64,000 nucleotides of DNA, taken from the NCBI GenBank assembly GCA_029641185.1, contig JAPWGK010000018.1, positions 558,001 through 622,000 of the forward strand, read 5' to 3'. Below the pieces are notes generated by a model. The model saw only the letters and a list, made by a program, of their open reading frames with translations. It had not been told where the DNA came from and made no database searches. Made by a program: the position numbers and the translations under genes. The stretch is from Pseudofabraea citricarpa (taxonomy: Eukaryota > Ascomycota > Leotiomycetes > Helotiales > Dermateaceae). Positions 1 through 11,775 of the stretch are shown here, one piece after another. How positions within the stretch are numbered: the first letter of the stretch is position 1; each line of letters begins with the position of its first letter.

Positions 1-1073
1 CCTACAGTCTACTCACCTCGTTGTACAGTCGCAGTATGCCAAATTAGCTGCCTGATCAGTAGCTAGTTTCAGGTTGGGGTATTTAATAAACCATGATTCC
101 TTTTTATGATAAGGGTTCTTTCTGCTTCTCTGTTTGTTTGTTTGTCCGTTCGATCGTCTAGGTATGGGAATCTTTACAGGTTTGTTCATACATGCATCCA
201 CACCTCATTTTATCGCTTTTCACCTTGGACGGTGGAATGTTGAGATGTTATACTCCTCTGAAAAGTCCTCTCTGCATCTTTCTTTTCCTTTCTTAGCAAC
301 AAAAGAGAAATAGAGAGAAAGATATACAGAAAGACGAAAATACAAGCATCGACCGGTCGCTGGATTCTCCCCACGGGCCCTCGACGACGTATTGAAAGCC
401 GACCGATCCGAAAAGCTAAAGAAAGGAAGCGGAAAAGAAAAGAAAAGAAAAGAAAAGAAAAGAAAAGAAAAGAAAAGAAAAGAAAAGAAAGTCCAGCAGG
501 TACCAGATAGAGATCCTAAAAGCGGTTACTAATTCTAGGGTTTGAGGCTTGAGTTTGATTTCGAATCTGCTTTGACCCAACTCCCGAGAGATACATCAGA
601 AGGAAAGGGAAAACAACATTTTCCTCTCTCTTATAACTTGAAAGATTGGATTCGAGAATCTCAGATTATTGCTAGATGTCACAAGGACTGCACCTGCCTA
701 CCTATATAAGCCACCAAGATTAGGTAGTTTAAGGGGCCGGTCAGTTGATCGATTGACTTCTGGCTGGATACTCTTCAAGTTCCCAATTAAAGTAGGTATA
801 ACTATCCATCTGGTCGTTCTAGACGAGAATCGTCGTGCCAGCACTCGCCGATCGATTGCTACCTCTGGCTAGAACGATGTGTAAAAGGCAAAGGATAACT
901 AACAGACAAGGAAGAACATCAAGAAGCTAGCACACAAACATTTATCAATCAATCAATCAATTGATCCCATTCATTATGCAAGCTGTCTATAAGAACCTAA
1001 ACCCTAAGCCCTCGGTTAACTTATCCAACAAGACTCCCACTCCCATCCATCTATCAATTAACAAAACGTAATT
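1..1073. other. gene-free left edge
   Basis: No convincing coding region is seen; the short open frames here lack splice signals and recognisable protein features. The stretch holds an AAAAG microsatellite and a short CAAT-type tandem run near 947-961. The last few hundred bases lie downstream of the CTF18 stop codon and probably include its 3' untranslated region. Confidence 0.6.
432..490. repeat. (AAAAG)n microsatellite
   Basis: About twelve consecutive copies of the pentamer AAAAG, nearly perfect, lie in an A/G-rich stretch. It is noncoding and lies between the window edge and CTF18. Confidence 0.95.
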
Positions 1074-4000
1074 CTATAATCCACGTAACAACTCATCAAT
1101 CGTGACCGGCTTCCTGACCGCGTTCGAGAAGCCCTCGTGAAAGCTAACCCATACCTTATTATCATCCTTGCCCTGGACCTTCCTCTTCTTACTTCGCGCT
1201 TCTCCCTCCGCATTGCCGTCGATCTCTTGCAGAGGCGACGTCTGCTCACTGATGACTCTGCCGAAGAAATCTCTCTTTGCGCCGAGCACTTTCTCGATAT
1301 CGACTTGATGTCGGGTATCTTTATGTGCGGATGAGTCGAATTTATAATCCGTGTCATCGAGCGGATTGCCGGCTCTGTAACGCGCTTGACGTGCAGCGTT
1401 CTCGCGCACGATAATGTTCTTCTGGTATTCTTGATCGAGGACTTGCCGCACGGCGTAGCGGACTGGGGCGGGTGCTGAAGCGGAAGCAGGGGACGTCTCG
1501 AACGTGACGAGCGTATCTAAAGGTCTGGGTTTTGTTAGGACATGCTCATATGAACGTGGGTGGGAGTACTTACGGTTCCATTCGATAAACCCACTGCGTC
1601 GTTCTGCTTCCGAACTCGCCTTCTAGCTTTCCTCGCTCGAAAAGCACGCCGACACCGCCCATTACATCTACAGCTCTCTTCACCATTGCTTTCTCAGCCT
1701 CTTTCCTGACACTCGCTATTCCCTTCTCATCACCACTCCCTCCTACAATGATCGGCTTGATCTCTGGGGTCAGAAGCCTCACGAGATATGGCAGTAAATC
1801 GGTAGCGATATCTTCTGGACTCCTAAAACTGCGCAGTAACATGGCGTTAAGATTGGCTTGGAGATTCAGTATCGTAGCACGATTCAGTTTCTCCGCCTCA
1901 TGAGCCGCGTAATCTGCTCGAGGCCCAGAGAAAGGAAGCGGTTCTGGTTCTTCCTCCTCTCCCCATTTCTTCGGTTCATTGGCTCCTCGGAAGTAATGCC
2001 GAGCAGGTGAAGAGAAGAGATGATGGCACGCGAGCACTGGTTGACTGAGGTAGGGGGCCAGTTCCCAATCCTGACCAGTGAATACACGAGATGAGCAGGC
2101 GTCATGAAAATGAAGCCACTCATACGCCGCATCTGGTTTTGAAAGGATGGAATCATCGTTGAAAGGTTGACTTGGGTATTCGGAAAAGATCTCAGTGACA
2201 ATACGATCCGTGTCACCACTTGTGTCAACCATTTCTCGTAATCTATCCATGCCAGCCTTTCTTGCAATCTCTGCAACTCCCAGTTGCGTCTTGGGTTGAT
2301 TATCCGTGTGCTCGGGAAGTGTGTTTGTGTTTAGTACTTTAGGGAATCCAGCACCGTCGAGGAAAACTCGGTTGACGACCTCCTTGACTCCTCCTCTACC
2401 AACGCCTCGAGCTCCACCGCCACCGTGTGATAAGTTGCTTGTCATATTATCTTCTACCCATTTCCTGGTAAGCTTCCCCGTACTGCCTTTTTTTGTAGAT
2501 CTCAGCTTGCTAGCTGCCCATTCGCCAACCACCATGACTCCTCGAAGATCTCCCTCGCCAGTACCTTCATGTCCCTTGCGAGAATCCATAGCACTCACAC
2601 CCCATGTGGCTTCGCATAGCCTACGAACAGCGTCGCTATCGCATGGTACACCTTCCTTTTCAAACACAGACTTCATCCGACTAACAACAGCATCTAAAGG
2701 AGGTTTGCGAATATGGATAATCTCTGCAAAGCTTGATTGCCGCAATGGTCGTAGTGATGGATGATATACGTCGTTACAGATCAAGATCAAAGGTCGCATG
2801 AGACGAAAGTCGTCCCCTTTCTTCTTTTTCTTGGCATAACCTGAGCTCGTACCTACTGCCGAAGAGTTCTTTTGATCCAGAAGGATAAGGTCAATTAAAG
2901 CCTTAATGAATCCACCTTCACCAGAACCACCAGCGCCGCCGACAACTCCATCTACCTCATCGACTACCACACACAGTGGATGTGCAATCTTTTGAACCTG
3001 ACCTGTCTTTGTCGTCACAGTTGAACCAGTCTTGACACTTTCTGTGCCAACACTAGTTCGAATCCTGTTCTTGACCACATCTCGACTTCTTTCGTCGCTT
3101 GCATTGATTTCCATTACTTCGTATCCAGCTTGTCTGGCACAAACATGAGCTAGTGTTGTTTTCCCCAGACCTGGGGGCCCGGTCAGTAGTAGGATCTTCC
3201 GGTGCTGCTTCTCATCTTCTGTATCCGCTCCAGGTCGTTTTGGTCCTGTCGGCTTGGCTTTGCCAGACTTTGGAAAGACGATTGGATCCCATGCTTTTAA
3301 CCAGCGTAACACTTGACGATGGGTGCGATCATCCCCAACAAGCTCCATGAAATTACGTGCTCGATACTTCTCAGTCCACATTAGAGTTCTCCGTGGCTTT
3401 TTGGTGAGATTCTCCACAGATGGGAGTATCTCTTCTACAACTTTGCTCTTAGCGATCTTCTCCTTTTCAGCTTCTTTTGTAGCATCGTCGATGAGTTGAT
3501 GGATATCTATACCATAATAGCTCTTCTTCGCACGCCCAGCTTTAGTTGTTGATCTGGCTGCGACCATCCTTTCAAAAGGTATTGCCGTAGACTTGACTCT
3601 TTGGCGGATAGTTATGGATTTCCCAGAGCAAGTCAGAATTTCAGGTTTGTTTGAGGGTCTTCCTAGAAAAGAGGGTAATGATCCCTGGAGGAATCGATTC
3701 TCGGACTCAACATGAGGTAACATTATCGGTTGGGCTGATTCAAGCGGGTTATGATTGAGAATAGATGGTAGTTCTATCTCGTCATCTTCATCCTCGTCCA
3801 CCATAAATCCACCCACAGTCTTTCCTCTTGATCGAATCGGAGCTTCGAAAACAGGCTTTTGGGACACCGGTAGAGCAATTTCATGCTCTTGGATAGCCTC
3901 CATCCCCCTCTTCGGGTTGGGCTCTAAATCCAATGGGTCGTCATCGTCGTCCGAACTCTCTTCTTGCAGGAAGCCGCTCACAGCGCGTGGTTTTCGGAGA

Positions 4001-4450
4001 TCCGCAGGCTTCACGGGCAAAGAACGCTTGTGCGGTAGCGGAGAAGAACTCGGAGGATATGCTATGGGAGAAGAAGCGGAAGGCATGTTGAAACCTGGAG
4101 GTGAAGATGCGGGCGGACTGACGTGGTTGTGGTATTTTCGGGGTCGCAAGGGCGTGTCTGATACGTATTCAATACAGGCTCAATGGGCTAGACTGAAAGT
4201 TGAACCCACCTTCAATATGATCTGCCTCGCTCAAGAAGACCTCTCCAATTGCCCAGGCTCTATGTTGAATCACGACACCCTCCTTGTTCTTCCTGGCAAT
4301 GGTTTCCTCCTGGACTTGTTGCAAGGCCTCGAGATCGTCGGAATGGGTGTTGGATGGTAAAATGACAGTAAGGTCTTGCTCCTCCTCCCAATCGTCATGC
4401 AGTGCTGGGTCAGAGGTGAAGGGTAAGGATGGTGAGGATACTATCTCCAT
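1074..4450 (-). CDS. CTF18: Ctf18, RFC-like clamp-loader subunit
   Basis: Large subunit of the alternative replication factor C complex (Ctf18-Dcc1-Ctf8), which loads or unloads PCNA and supports sister-chromatid cohesion and checkpoint signalling in the nucleus. Exons run 4450-4210, 4157-1574 and 1524-1074, with introns of 52 and 49 bp, giving 1091 residues. An acidic, disordered N-terminal third is followed by the box LMWTEKYRARNF (about residue 340), Walker A GPPGLGKTT (about 407) and Walker B VVVDEVDG (about 477). A basic C-terminal tail follows. The start codon at 4450 gives an uninterrupted first exon that joins in phase. The exon-2 to exon-3 join reads through a GTAAGT donor and a CTAAC branch point. 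The protein is long but within the range of filamentous-fungal Ctf18. I am confident of the family from the AAA+ core plus this N-terminal box. Confidence 0.9.
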
Positions 4451-5039
4451 TGAATAATTTCATGATCTGGCGGACTACTGTACGCGATGGGACGCGACGC
4501 GAGAAGTGAGAATGGTACGCGACTTTACGGATGGCGATAGCTGCCAGAGTGGCTGCGGCTTCGACCAATTGGTTCCCCCGAGAAGATAAGTAACTTGCCG
4601 ACCAGCGAGAAGAGAAGTCAATGTTGATTAATCATTTAACCACAGAGCTGAGCCGTGTTTACAATAATTTGGGCCTTCGCGTTCCCTCGTTCTACAACTC
4701 TTCCTGTACCTTTGTATACACGCTGCTATCGAATGTTTTGTTCCATCTCTCGCAAGTTCTACTCGTCATTGACCAGACATACATACATAGATAGCCGACC
4801 ACGACCATCACCACCCCACGTGCATCCCCGCATTCAGAAGGCCCAGCCCAGCTTAAGAGGCTCATCATTCGCTCAGACCGCCGTCGGCATTTGTCCTTCT
4901 CCATTCCATCCATCCATCTCCCCCCTCTTACCTCTTATTCCCTTTAACGACGCCCATTATTTCCATCAACCACCTCGCAATCTGGAGTCTTACGGCCCAT
5001 ACCGACCAATGCCTGGCCCGAGAAGCACAGCCGCGAGCC
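4451..5039. promoter_or_regulatory. divergent promoter, CTF18 / Zn2Cys6 gene
   Basis: This 589-bp spacer separates two divergently transcribed genes, so it must hold both promoters. Near CTF18 there are several GACGCGA/ACGCGA boxes (around 4485-4520) that resemble the ACGCG core of MluI cell-cycle boxes, which would suit a replication gene. That link is inference. A pyrimidine-rich stretch precedes the transcription-factor start. Confidence 0.4.
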
Positions 5040-7432
5040 ATGGCACATCTTGATCCTGTGTCTCCGGTTGCTTATCCTTCGGCTTCCCCAAGTGCCGCAA
5101 GTACGCTCGCAACCTCAGTGCTGGTGTCGTCACCCGTCTTCAAGACCGAATCGCCCTCCTCCCTCTCTGAGCCACCGAAGAAGAAACAGAAACGCAACAA
5201 GCCGACATTATCATGTGAAGAATGCGTTGAACGGAAGACCAAGGTTAGTCAATCACGATTCTAAAGTAATGAATGACTTTGGCTTTGCGGAACATGATGC
5301 TGCAGGTGCCGCAGTACCTACCTTTGCTCCAAACACCGAAGGAGAAGCACAACAGCTGCACCTAGCCGAGGCCGAAGACAAGACTTCCCATCAAAGTTAA
5401 CGGCTCATCATTCTGTCATATGCGGGGCTGTCTCTTCCTTGATACTGTATGCTCAGATAATGCAACCGTCCCGAATGTCAGCTTGACCTGACTTCAGGCA
5501 ACCAATCGAGCGTTGGAAGTCCGTGCACTTGCATGTAGTATCCATTATTTTGGTCACTTCACATTCCTTTACAGTGCTATTCTCACCATTGCCGTTATGG
5601 AAGTTAGCGACCATATCAATTTATCCATGCTGATTTGATTTTGCCATATTCAAGTGCGATCGGGGGAGGCCTCACTGTTTAGCCTGTAAGTAACAGCCTA
5701 TGATCCTTAGCACACTAAGCTGAATCAGAAAAGGCATCAAGCGACAGACGGAATGCACATATGCCCATGTAGCAAACATAATAGAGTAAGACTTTATCGT
5801 GCCGACGTCGCTTACTGCTTCTAACATCATCTTTCCCAGGGAGACCAGCAGGTCTACTAGCAATGCAAGGCGGATGACAAAACCTCCCAAGAAGAAAACC
5901 TCCTCACCAACCGGTCAGAGTGCTTTTGAGAGACCAAGACAAGCTCCCAACCCTGAAAATAGAAGTGCCTCTAGAGGTTCAACATCTTCCTCCACAGGAC
6001 TTCTTTCAAATGTGCCATACTCCCACCCCACAGCATCCAACGTCTTCGGTATTGGTTCGGAGCATCCCTTTGCAAATTACTGGACCTGTCAAGGAGGCCT
6101 ACCAGAAACTATTTCGGTGTTACCCGAAAAGTTACAGGCTGATATCCTGCTGGAGAGATATTTTGAATGTGTAGATCCTGTATATCCCATGATTCATCGG
6201 CAAACATTTTACGCCGACTATGAGCACTTTTGGCAGTTATCTCGGCCCGAGAAGGATCGAACAGATGGGGCATTGATTGCATTGGTCTTTGCTATGCTGG
6301 CGTTAGGTACTCAGTTCGTGACAACAACTTCGCCAAGGGAAAGACAGCAGACAGCCGAATTTTACGTTTCAGCATCCCATCAGTCGCTAAGGATGAGTTC
6401 CTATCTCAATAAAGCCTCTGTACGATCCATTCAAGCCATGGTTCTCATAACCTATTTTCTCATAAACGACAACCACGCCTTAGATGGATGGGCTTTCGCA
6501 GGAATACTGATACGCCAAGCTTATGCCATGGGTCTTCACCGGGATCCAAATATAGTGTGTCCGAATGCAACTGTCTTCCAAAAGCAAGTACGGCGGAAAT
6601 TATGGCAAGCAGTACTGCTACAGGATACTTTCTTAACAGTACTTCTCACACTTCCACCTAGTGCAACACACACAGATGTCAATGTAGAAGATCTGATCGA
6701 CGACTCGTCAAGCATAGCCCACTCCAGTCCTACCGACACAGCCTATATTCGCGGATGCTGGACTCTGGCCAATCTGGTACAAGAAACCATCTGCTCACCA
6801 CGGTCTTTGGATTTACCCATTTGCTCTACACCACGACAGAAACAGAAACTGATCTCAGATTTCCGCGCTGTCTACCGATCACTCCCCGACGTGTTCCGCT
6901 CCTGGGATATAGACTCCATCGCCATAACCTGCCAGACTAACAAGCGACTCGTACGGCAGATCCTATTTCTCACGAGTAATTACTTCCACAACGTCATGCT
7001 GCTGCACTCCAACGCCAGCCCTGAAGTACCCGTCAATGTGCGAGGTGCTCTAGAAGCTGCTCACGATGCCATCCAAGCTTTTTTCCTCTTGTACACGCTA
7101 CTTGAATCGGAAGCCAAGGTATGGTGGGTATTCAACCACCGTGCGTTTCTCGAAGCCATGTGTATCGGTAATGTCCTACGCGACCAAGCTAGAGAAGAGA
7201 TGGGCGAGGAACTACTTAGCCGGGATCCGTTATTCGTCCGTGCGGAAGCTGACATTGGTGAGTTCTTTTCTTTTTCTTTTTGCATTCTAGGTAGCGTCTC
7301 GCTTTCGGAAAACTAATGAGAGCTGATGAAAAAATAGTAAGAATGATTGAGATCATGCAGAAGATGAGCGAAGGCGAGCATGGTTCTGAAGTGGCCAAGA
7401 CGAGAATCGCTGTATTGAGCGAATATCTGTAG
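5040..7432 (+). CDS. Zn(2)-Cys(6) fungal transcription factor
   Basis: Probable DNA-binding transcription regulator, target unknown. Five exons: 5040-5243, 5655-5685, 5734-5785, 5840-7257 and 7338-7432, giving 599 residues. The binuclear zinc cluster has spacing C-x2-C-x6-C-x6-C-x2-C-x6-C (CEEC...CDRGRPHC...C, about residues 61-88). It is assembled from exons 1, 2 and 3, the second only 31 nt long. A basic KKKQKRNK stretch just before it is a likely nuclear signal. From about residue 200 the protein matches the fungal-specific transcription factor (middle homology) domain, opening with ERYFECVDPVYPMIHRQTF. The first intron (411 bp) is unusually long for this window. The exon-3 acceptor is the AAAAG at 5729-5733; the nearer CAG would create a stop. 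Neighbouring genes give no clue to its targets. Confidence 0.88.
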
Positions 7433-8012
7433 TATATAGCATTCTGGTTTAAGCCAGCTATATATTGTGTGTCCATGTACATGTTAGAAATCTAGCAATA
7501 TCACGGGGTCAAAAAAACCTCTTTCGTATTCCTGCTAAAACCAAAAATGCCTTTCTGCATCTTGACTACCTACCTGAGGTATACCCCCAAGCAAAGCCAG
7601 CATAAAATCTTGAACACCTTTGACACTCCTGTCTAATAGAACCCAAACCCAGTCCTACCCTACTCCACCAACCCCACCACCAATCAACACAAGCAAAAAG
7701 AGACAGAAGAGAGAGAAAGTAAAAGAAAGAAGCTGAAACTCACTTACGCACAACCAGAACACAAGATGCATAAAACCACAAGGCAAGACAGGCTACTTCC
7801 ATCCTACTTCAACTCCTACTCCCATCACATCACATACGCCTAGACTCATACCGACACGCACAAAAAGAAAAAAGAGCGAGAAAAAATCATCAGCATCTAG
7901 CCCCCCGTGATAGGAAGAAGAAAGAAGAAAAATCTCCGTCTGAACTGACTGGGGAAAAGAGGTCTCGCTGAGAAGGAAAGGAGAAAGGGGAAAGGAAAAT
8001 GAGGGAGTTATG

Positions 8013-8059
8013 GGATTCCGATTCCAATTTCGATTCCGATTCTGATTCTAATTCTGATC
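8013..8059. repeat. GATTCC/T hexamer tandem repeat
   Basis: About seven imperfect head-to-tail copies of GATTCC or GATTCT lie in the 3' intergenic region. Confidence 0.8.
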
Positions 8060-8177
8060 TTTCCCGCTCAAGCTCATGCGCTTCTCTCTAAATCAAAAAC
8101 GCCATTGCCGCGCGGCGCCGCGACATGCCATGCCAGGCTACAAGTGCAAAAGAAAGGAAGGAAGAAAGAAGAGCCAA

Positions 8178-8201
8178 GAGAGAGAGAGAGAGAGAGAGAG
8201 A
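8178..8201. repeat. (GA)n microsatellite
   Basis: About twelve GA dinucleotides in an A/G-rich stretch; noncoding. Confidence 0.9.
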
Positions 8202-8485
8202 AGTCAAGAGATTCCGTGCAGGTTCTGTTCTGTTTGTTTCCATAATTCGTTGTTTTCTAGCCTGGTTTTCTCTCCATGGGCTGGTAACTTGGGTTGAGTT
8301 CTTCATTAAACGTATCTTTCTAAACAAGGCCATTGCCATTCTGCACCGCTCCATCAAAATTAAAAGATTTGCAGGGTTGGCTGGCATCATCAATCATCAT
8401 CGCATCGCTAACGTTCCATCATGAGTTCAAGCGCGCGTGCGCGCGGGGACTGATGTGGAAACCATTACAAAAGGAAACCCCTCGA

Positions 8486-10183
8486 TCAATCCTGACGACG
8501 ATTACTACCCAGACGATCTCGGATCCAGCTCATGGGACCTCCACCACTGCCACCCCCGCTTCCATTTCCCGAGGCAGAGCTTCTTCGTGACCGATCACTT
8601 CCGCTGGTCTGTCCTCTTGCACTATCTGCATCCGAACCACCTCGAGCCGAGTTTCTTCTAACGAAAGTACTGAAACGATTTCCGGACATTTCTGGGGGAG
8701 ATACCGAACCAGGTCTTCTTGCGTTGTGTCGGAAATCCCACCCTCTAGTTCCAGGACCATCTTCTTGCGTCGGTGATAGTCTTCCTCTCTCTCGGATATA
8801 GTTCAGTCGATCTTCTCCAGCATTCGAGGGATTCTGCCCACTCAGTCGTCTCGATATTCCAAATCTCATACCACGATCCTCGTTTCTAGTTGCCGAAGCA
8901 TTATGACTTGATCCGTGACTTGATGCTGGTACAGGCTCCTCAGCGCCGATACCTTTTCTGCAAATCGGACAAGTGTTATGCTCGCTAAGCCATGCACTTG
9001 CACAATTCTCATGGAACCAGTGAGTGCATGGTAAGGCCACTACCTCGTCACCAACATGTACATCGTCCATACATACACTACATTCTCCCTTTAGTTCCGG
9101 ACCCAACATCTTCTCGTCTAACTTCTTCTTTGGTAAAGCCGCGATCGCGTCTGCTGGTGCAGGTCCCGGAGCATTAGAGGTGGGATGTTGTTCCATTAAA
9201 GAAGAGATAATACGGTCGAGGGCCTCTTGAGAGTAGACTGCATCGCCATGGACGGCATTTGCAGGATTGAGAAGTTGAGCAAATAATCCTTGGAGACCTA
9301 AAGGCATGCCACCACGGGGATGATCTGCGCCGTCGTGGCCCACAGGAGGAGCAGGAGCGGCCATTTGACCAAGAAGCGTCTCGAGAATCCTAGCAAGCTG
9401 GTCAGGACGGGCCGCAACACTTATAACGATAATGGGACGACCATTGGGGGAAGGGGAAGCGTACGTAGCTAGATCATTAACTGGCGGACCTCCAGGTTGC
9501 GGTCCATCTGCATTTCTTGGCTGTAATGGTTCATTACCACCCATTGTGAATCTCTGTGTTGTAATTATAGGAGAACCAGCGCCGCCAAATCGAATGGTCG
9601 TGGCATGACCTCTGCCGAAAGGACTAGGACGTGGTGGTGGAAACATAGCATCTGGGCCAGAACGACCGACTTCACCATTTCGTAAGGTAGGTCCCATTAG
9701 ATTACCAATCATATTTTGGAAATCTGATATTAAATTCTGCGGGTCGTTATCAGGGCCTCGAGGTCTTGCCTCACGGCGCTCATATCCACCTGGTGACCGA
9801 ATAGTACGGCTGATGAAGATACCATGTGGACCATGCTGAATATGTTCTTCGATATCTGCTTCTTCGGGGTCGGAATCATCATTTGGATGCGGCCATGGAT
9901 TATGATTACGCATATCCTCAAGACCTGGGAGGGAATCGGGACTTGAGGGGCGGCTAGGTCGAGGATCTGTCTCCGGGCTTATCTGTGAATGAGTTAGCAC
10001 TGGTTGAGAAGCCTGGCTATAAGTGACTGCATGCAAACGTACGATCTCTGTGATTTCCCCCTCGCACCGCGGGCATGTCAAGCCGTGGGCATCTCGATAC
10101 CACTCATTCTCGCACTGATGGCAGAACACAACTTCTCGCGGCCCAGAAGCATCCAAGTGTGTCTGGTTGTGATTATCCGCCAT
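8486..10183 (-). CDS. RING-H2 E3 ubiquitin ligase, RNF126/RNF115-like
   Basis: Probable E3 ubiquitin ligase in cytosolic protein quality control, by analogy with the RNF126 family. An N-terminal zinc ribbon (VVFCHQCENEWYR...CPRC) is followed by a long disordered Pro/Gly/Asp-rich middle, a RING-H2 finger (CSVCMDDVHVGDE...CTHWFHENC...CPICRKGI) and a Ser/Gly/Arg-rich tail. The frame stays open upstream, but only through a GTG at 10372. In-frame ATGs lie at 10249 and 10183. I prefer 10183, in good context (GCAATGG), because it places the zinc ribbon close to the N terminus as in the family. A 60-bp segment, 10042-9983, has a GTACGT donor, a GTGCTAAC branch site and a CACAG acceptor immediately after the zinc ribbon. 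It is in frame without a stop, so it is most likely an intron that ORF calling reads through. Without it the product is about 545 residues. Confidence 0.88.
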   Translation of the reverse strand: MADNHNQTHLDASGPREVVFCHQCENEWYRDAHGLTCPRCEGEITEIVRLHAVTYSQASQPVLTHSQISPETDPRPSRPSSPDSLPGLEDMRNHNPWPHPNDDSDPEEADIEEHIQHGPHGIFISRTIRSPGGYERREARPRGPDNDPQNLISDFQNMIGNLMGPTLRNGEVGRSGPDAMFPPPRPSPFGRGHATTIRFGGAGSPIITTQRFTMGGNEPLQPRNADGPQPGGPPVNDLATYASPSPNGRPIIVISVAARPDQLARILETLLGQMAAPAPPVGHDGADHPRGGMPLGLQGLFAQLLNPANAVHGDAVYSQEALDRIISSLMEQHPTSNAPGPAPADAIAALPKKKLDEKMLGPELKGECSVCMDDVHVGDEVVALPCTHWFHENCASAWLSEHNTCPICRKGIGAEEPVPASSHGSSHNASATRNEDRGMRFGISRRLSGQNPSNAGEDRLNYIRERGRLSPTQEDGPGTRGWDFRHNARRPGSVSPPEMSGNRFSTFVRRNSARGGSDADSARGQTSGSDRSRRSSASGNGSGGGSGGGPMSWIRDRLGSNRRQD

Positions 10184-10372
10184 TGCGTTGCGAAGTCCGT
10201 AAGCTGCAAGGGCTCCGAGACTTATTGCAAGGCCCGCCCGTCGCAGCATATGAGGCTCAATGTGAGTACGGGTAGTCGTGGAAACCGACGTGAGATACAA
10301 TCCGTAGAGTATGCGGGGTCGTAATTCGATCTGAGAAGAGTTGACTGGGGCGCAATCGCCGAGTGGTGGCAC

Positions 10373-11059
10373 AGGCTTTGGTTCAGCTGCCTCGCGGTTG
10401 ACCTGATGAGTGTTCTGATGGTTTGAACAAAGGAAGAGGCGCAGGAACGAGGACAGATTCTGGGAGGAGATGACAAGATACGGGAGGTGTTATCTGAGCC
10501 ACAGAAGCTGTAAGGATATCTGTGGCAACGCGTTGGGGTTGGAACCAACTGCACTGTAGGAGCGCTCGATACTGTAGAGTCAGTCAGTCAGCTTCAATGA
10601 CCCCGTCGTGACGCAGGTGCTCGGCAAGACGTCAAAGAAGATCCCTGCGCGTTGATCGGGGGCAAACTCTATAACTTACCACGGAAGCTTCACAGTTGTG
10701 CATATGCTTTCTTTTGTTGCGAGGAGCTATTCTGAGATGACACGCTCCCGCATATGTGTGCCTTGCTGGATTCCGGGGCCTTCTGTGACCTTCTTCTCGT
10801 GAGTTTGCAACAATCGAGTGAATCATTCCAGACGGGAGCATCGGAATCGGTCCAGATGATCCCACACGTGGATCACTTTCAAGACATGTCACAGTCTGCT
10901 CTTCTGCCGCAGAGCTTTGGTAGGAGTTGAATGTGGTCAGAAAGAAGAGGACCCAAAATCATATTAGACTCCGCAGTGGTTGGTATATTAAACAAGTCCC
11001 GTCAGGCAATATCATACAAATTCTCACGTCCGTCCCTAGCACCACAGCTCAGCGCCAGC
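10373..11059. other. intergenic, promoter side of the RING gene
   Basis: This spacer lies upstream of the RING-ligase gene and downstream of FIS1, which is on the same strand. The minus-strand open frame at 10632-10892 lacks introns, domains or conservation-like features. I see nothing else. Confidence 0.5.
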
Positions 11060-11775
11060 CTATCTGGCCTTCCTTCCAACACCCTTGAATATCATGCCAC
11101 CAACTACGCCAGCGGCAATGGCTACACCACTCAAGATAGCAAATCCCATCAGTCCTTCCCGAGCAACCTTGTCGTCGATCAAGCCTCTCAAACTGCTTGC
11201 TTGCAGGTTTGCAGGTTCCTTTTCCAACAAGAGATCGTTGTACCGTCGGGCTTCTGCATAGTTTCCCAGCTTGTAGTGTCCTAAGGCCAGATAGTATAGA
11301 CATTCTCTTCTTCGCTCTGGAGAGGTTCGGAATATGTCTGAAAGGAGGCGGACACCTTCTTGCTGTTCTGGGCGAGCATTTGATTTTATGAGGCCCTAGT
11401 AAGTGTTAGCAAAGCAACAGCAGAGAGCTACATAGTTGCATACCCAGGCAAAGTTGAACTTGGTCTGAACTCCGACATGTTCTCCTTCTTTCTCGTATTG
11501 CGCTCGTAGAACTTGTAGCTCGGCCGGCTTCAGTGGGCTGATCTGGTGTCAGTACATGCTTCGCGGTATACTATGCGCCTCGTGGCCTCCTCGGAAGCGC
11601 AAAGGGAGTTTGGACTGACCTCTCTGCATCAGCAGCATCTAGCATGTGGCGTTAGCAAGGTGATGTCAAGAGGAAAAGCTGGAGCCAAATGAAGAAGTCT
11701 TCAAGCAGCTGAAGTTTGCCTGAACTGCAGAATCAGGAAGGGGGCCAACATACATGGTAAATTTGAAGAAGGCAT
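11060..11775 (-). CDS. FIS1: Fis1, mitochondrial fission protein
   Basis: Tail-anchored TPR protein of the mitochondrial (and peroxisomal) outer membrane that helps recruit the dynamin fission machinery. Four exons: 11775-11754, 11638-11620, 11537-11444 and 11395-11060, giving 156 residues, the usual fungal length. The protein reads MPSSNLPYAADAES, then [28 protein letters not shown] and a second TPR-like helix pair ([20 protein letters not shown]). It ends in a single C-terminal membrane span ([19 protein letters not shown]) with a short basic tail, KGVGRKAR. The first two exons are only 22 and 19 nt and are invisible to ORF calling. They were found because GTATGT/TAG and GTCAGT/CAG splice sites restore the conserved LPYA...[10 protein letters not shown] start. 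Confidence 0.93.

Larger units (their letters stand above)
7433..8485. other. noncoding spacer with simple repeats
   Basis: This lies between the ends of two convergent genes. It is low-complexity: A/G-rich runs, a GATTCC/GATTCT hexamer repeat (about 8013-8059) and a (GA)n run (about 8178-8201). The open frames over the repeats show no protein character. Nothing else recognised. Confidence 0.6.

Noticed and set aside
2306..2764. 152-residue + strand open frame inside CTF18
   Set aside because: It lies opposite the AAA+ coding exon, has low-complexity Pro/Ser composition and no splice or start context; it is a shadow of CTF18.
8076..8424. Overlapping open frames over the GA repeat
   Set aside because: They translate simple-repeat DNA (Glu-Arg or Ser-Leu runs) and exist in several frames at once.
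10632..10892. 86-residue minus-strand open frame
   Set aside because: No domain, unusual Arg/Cys composition and no supporting splice sites; treated as intergenic.
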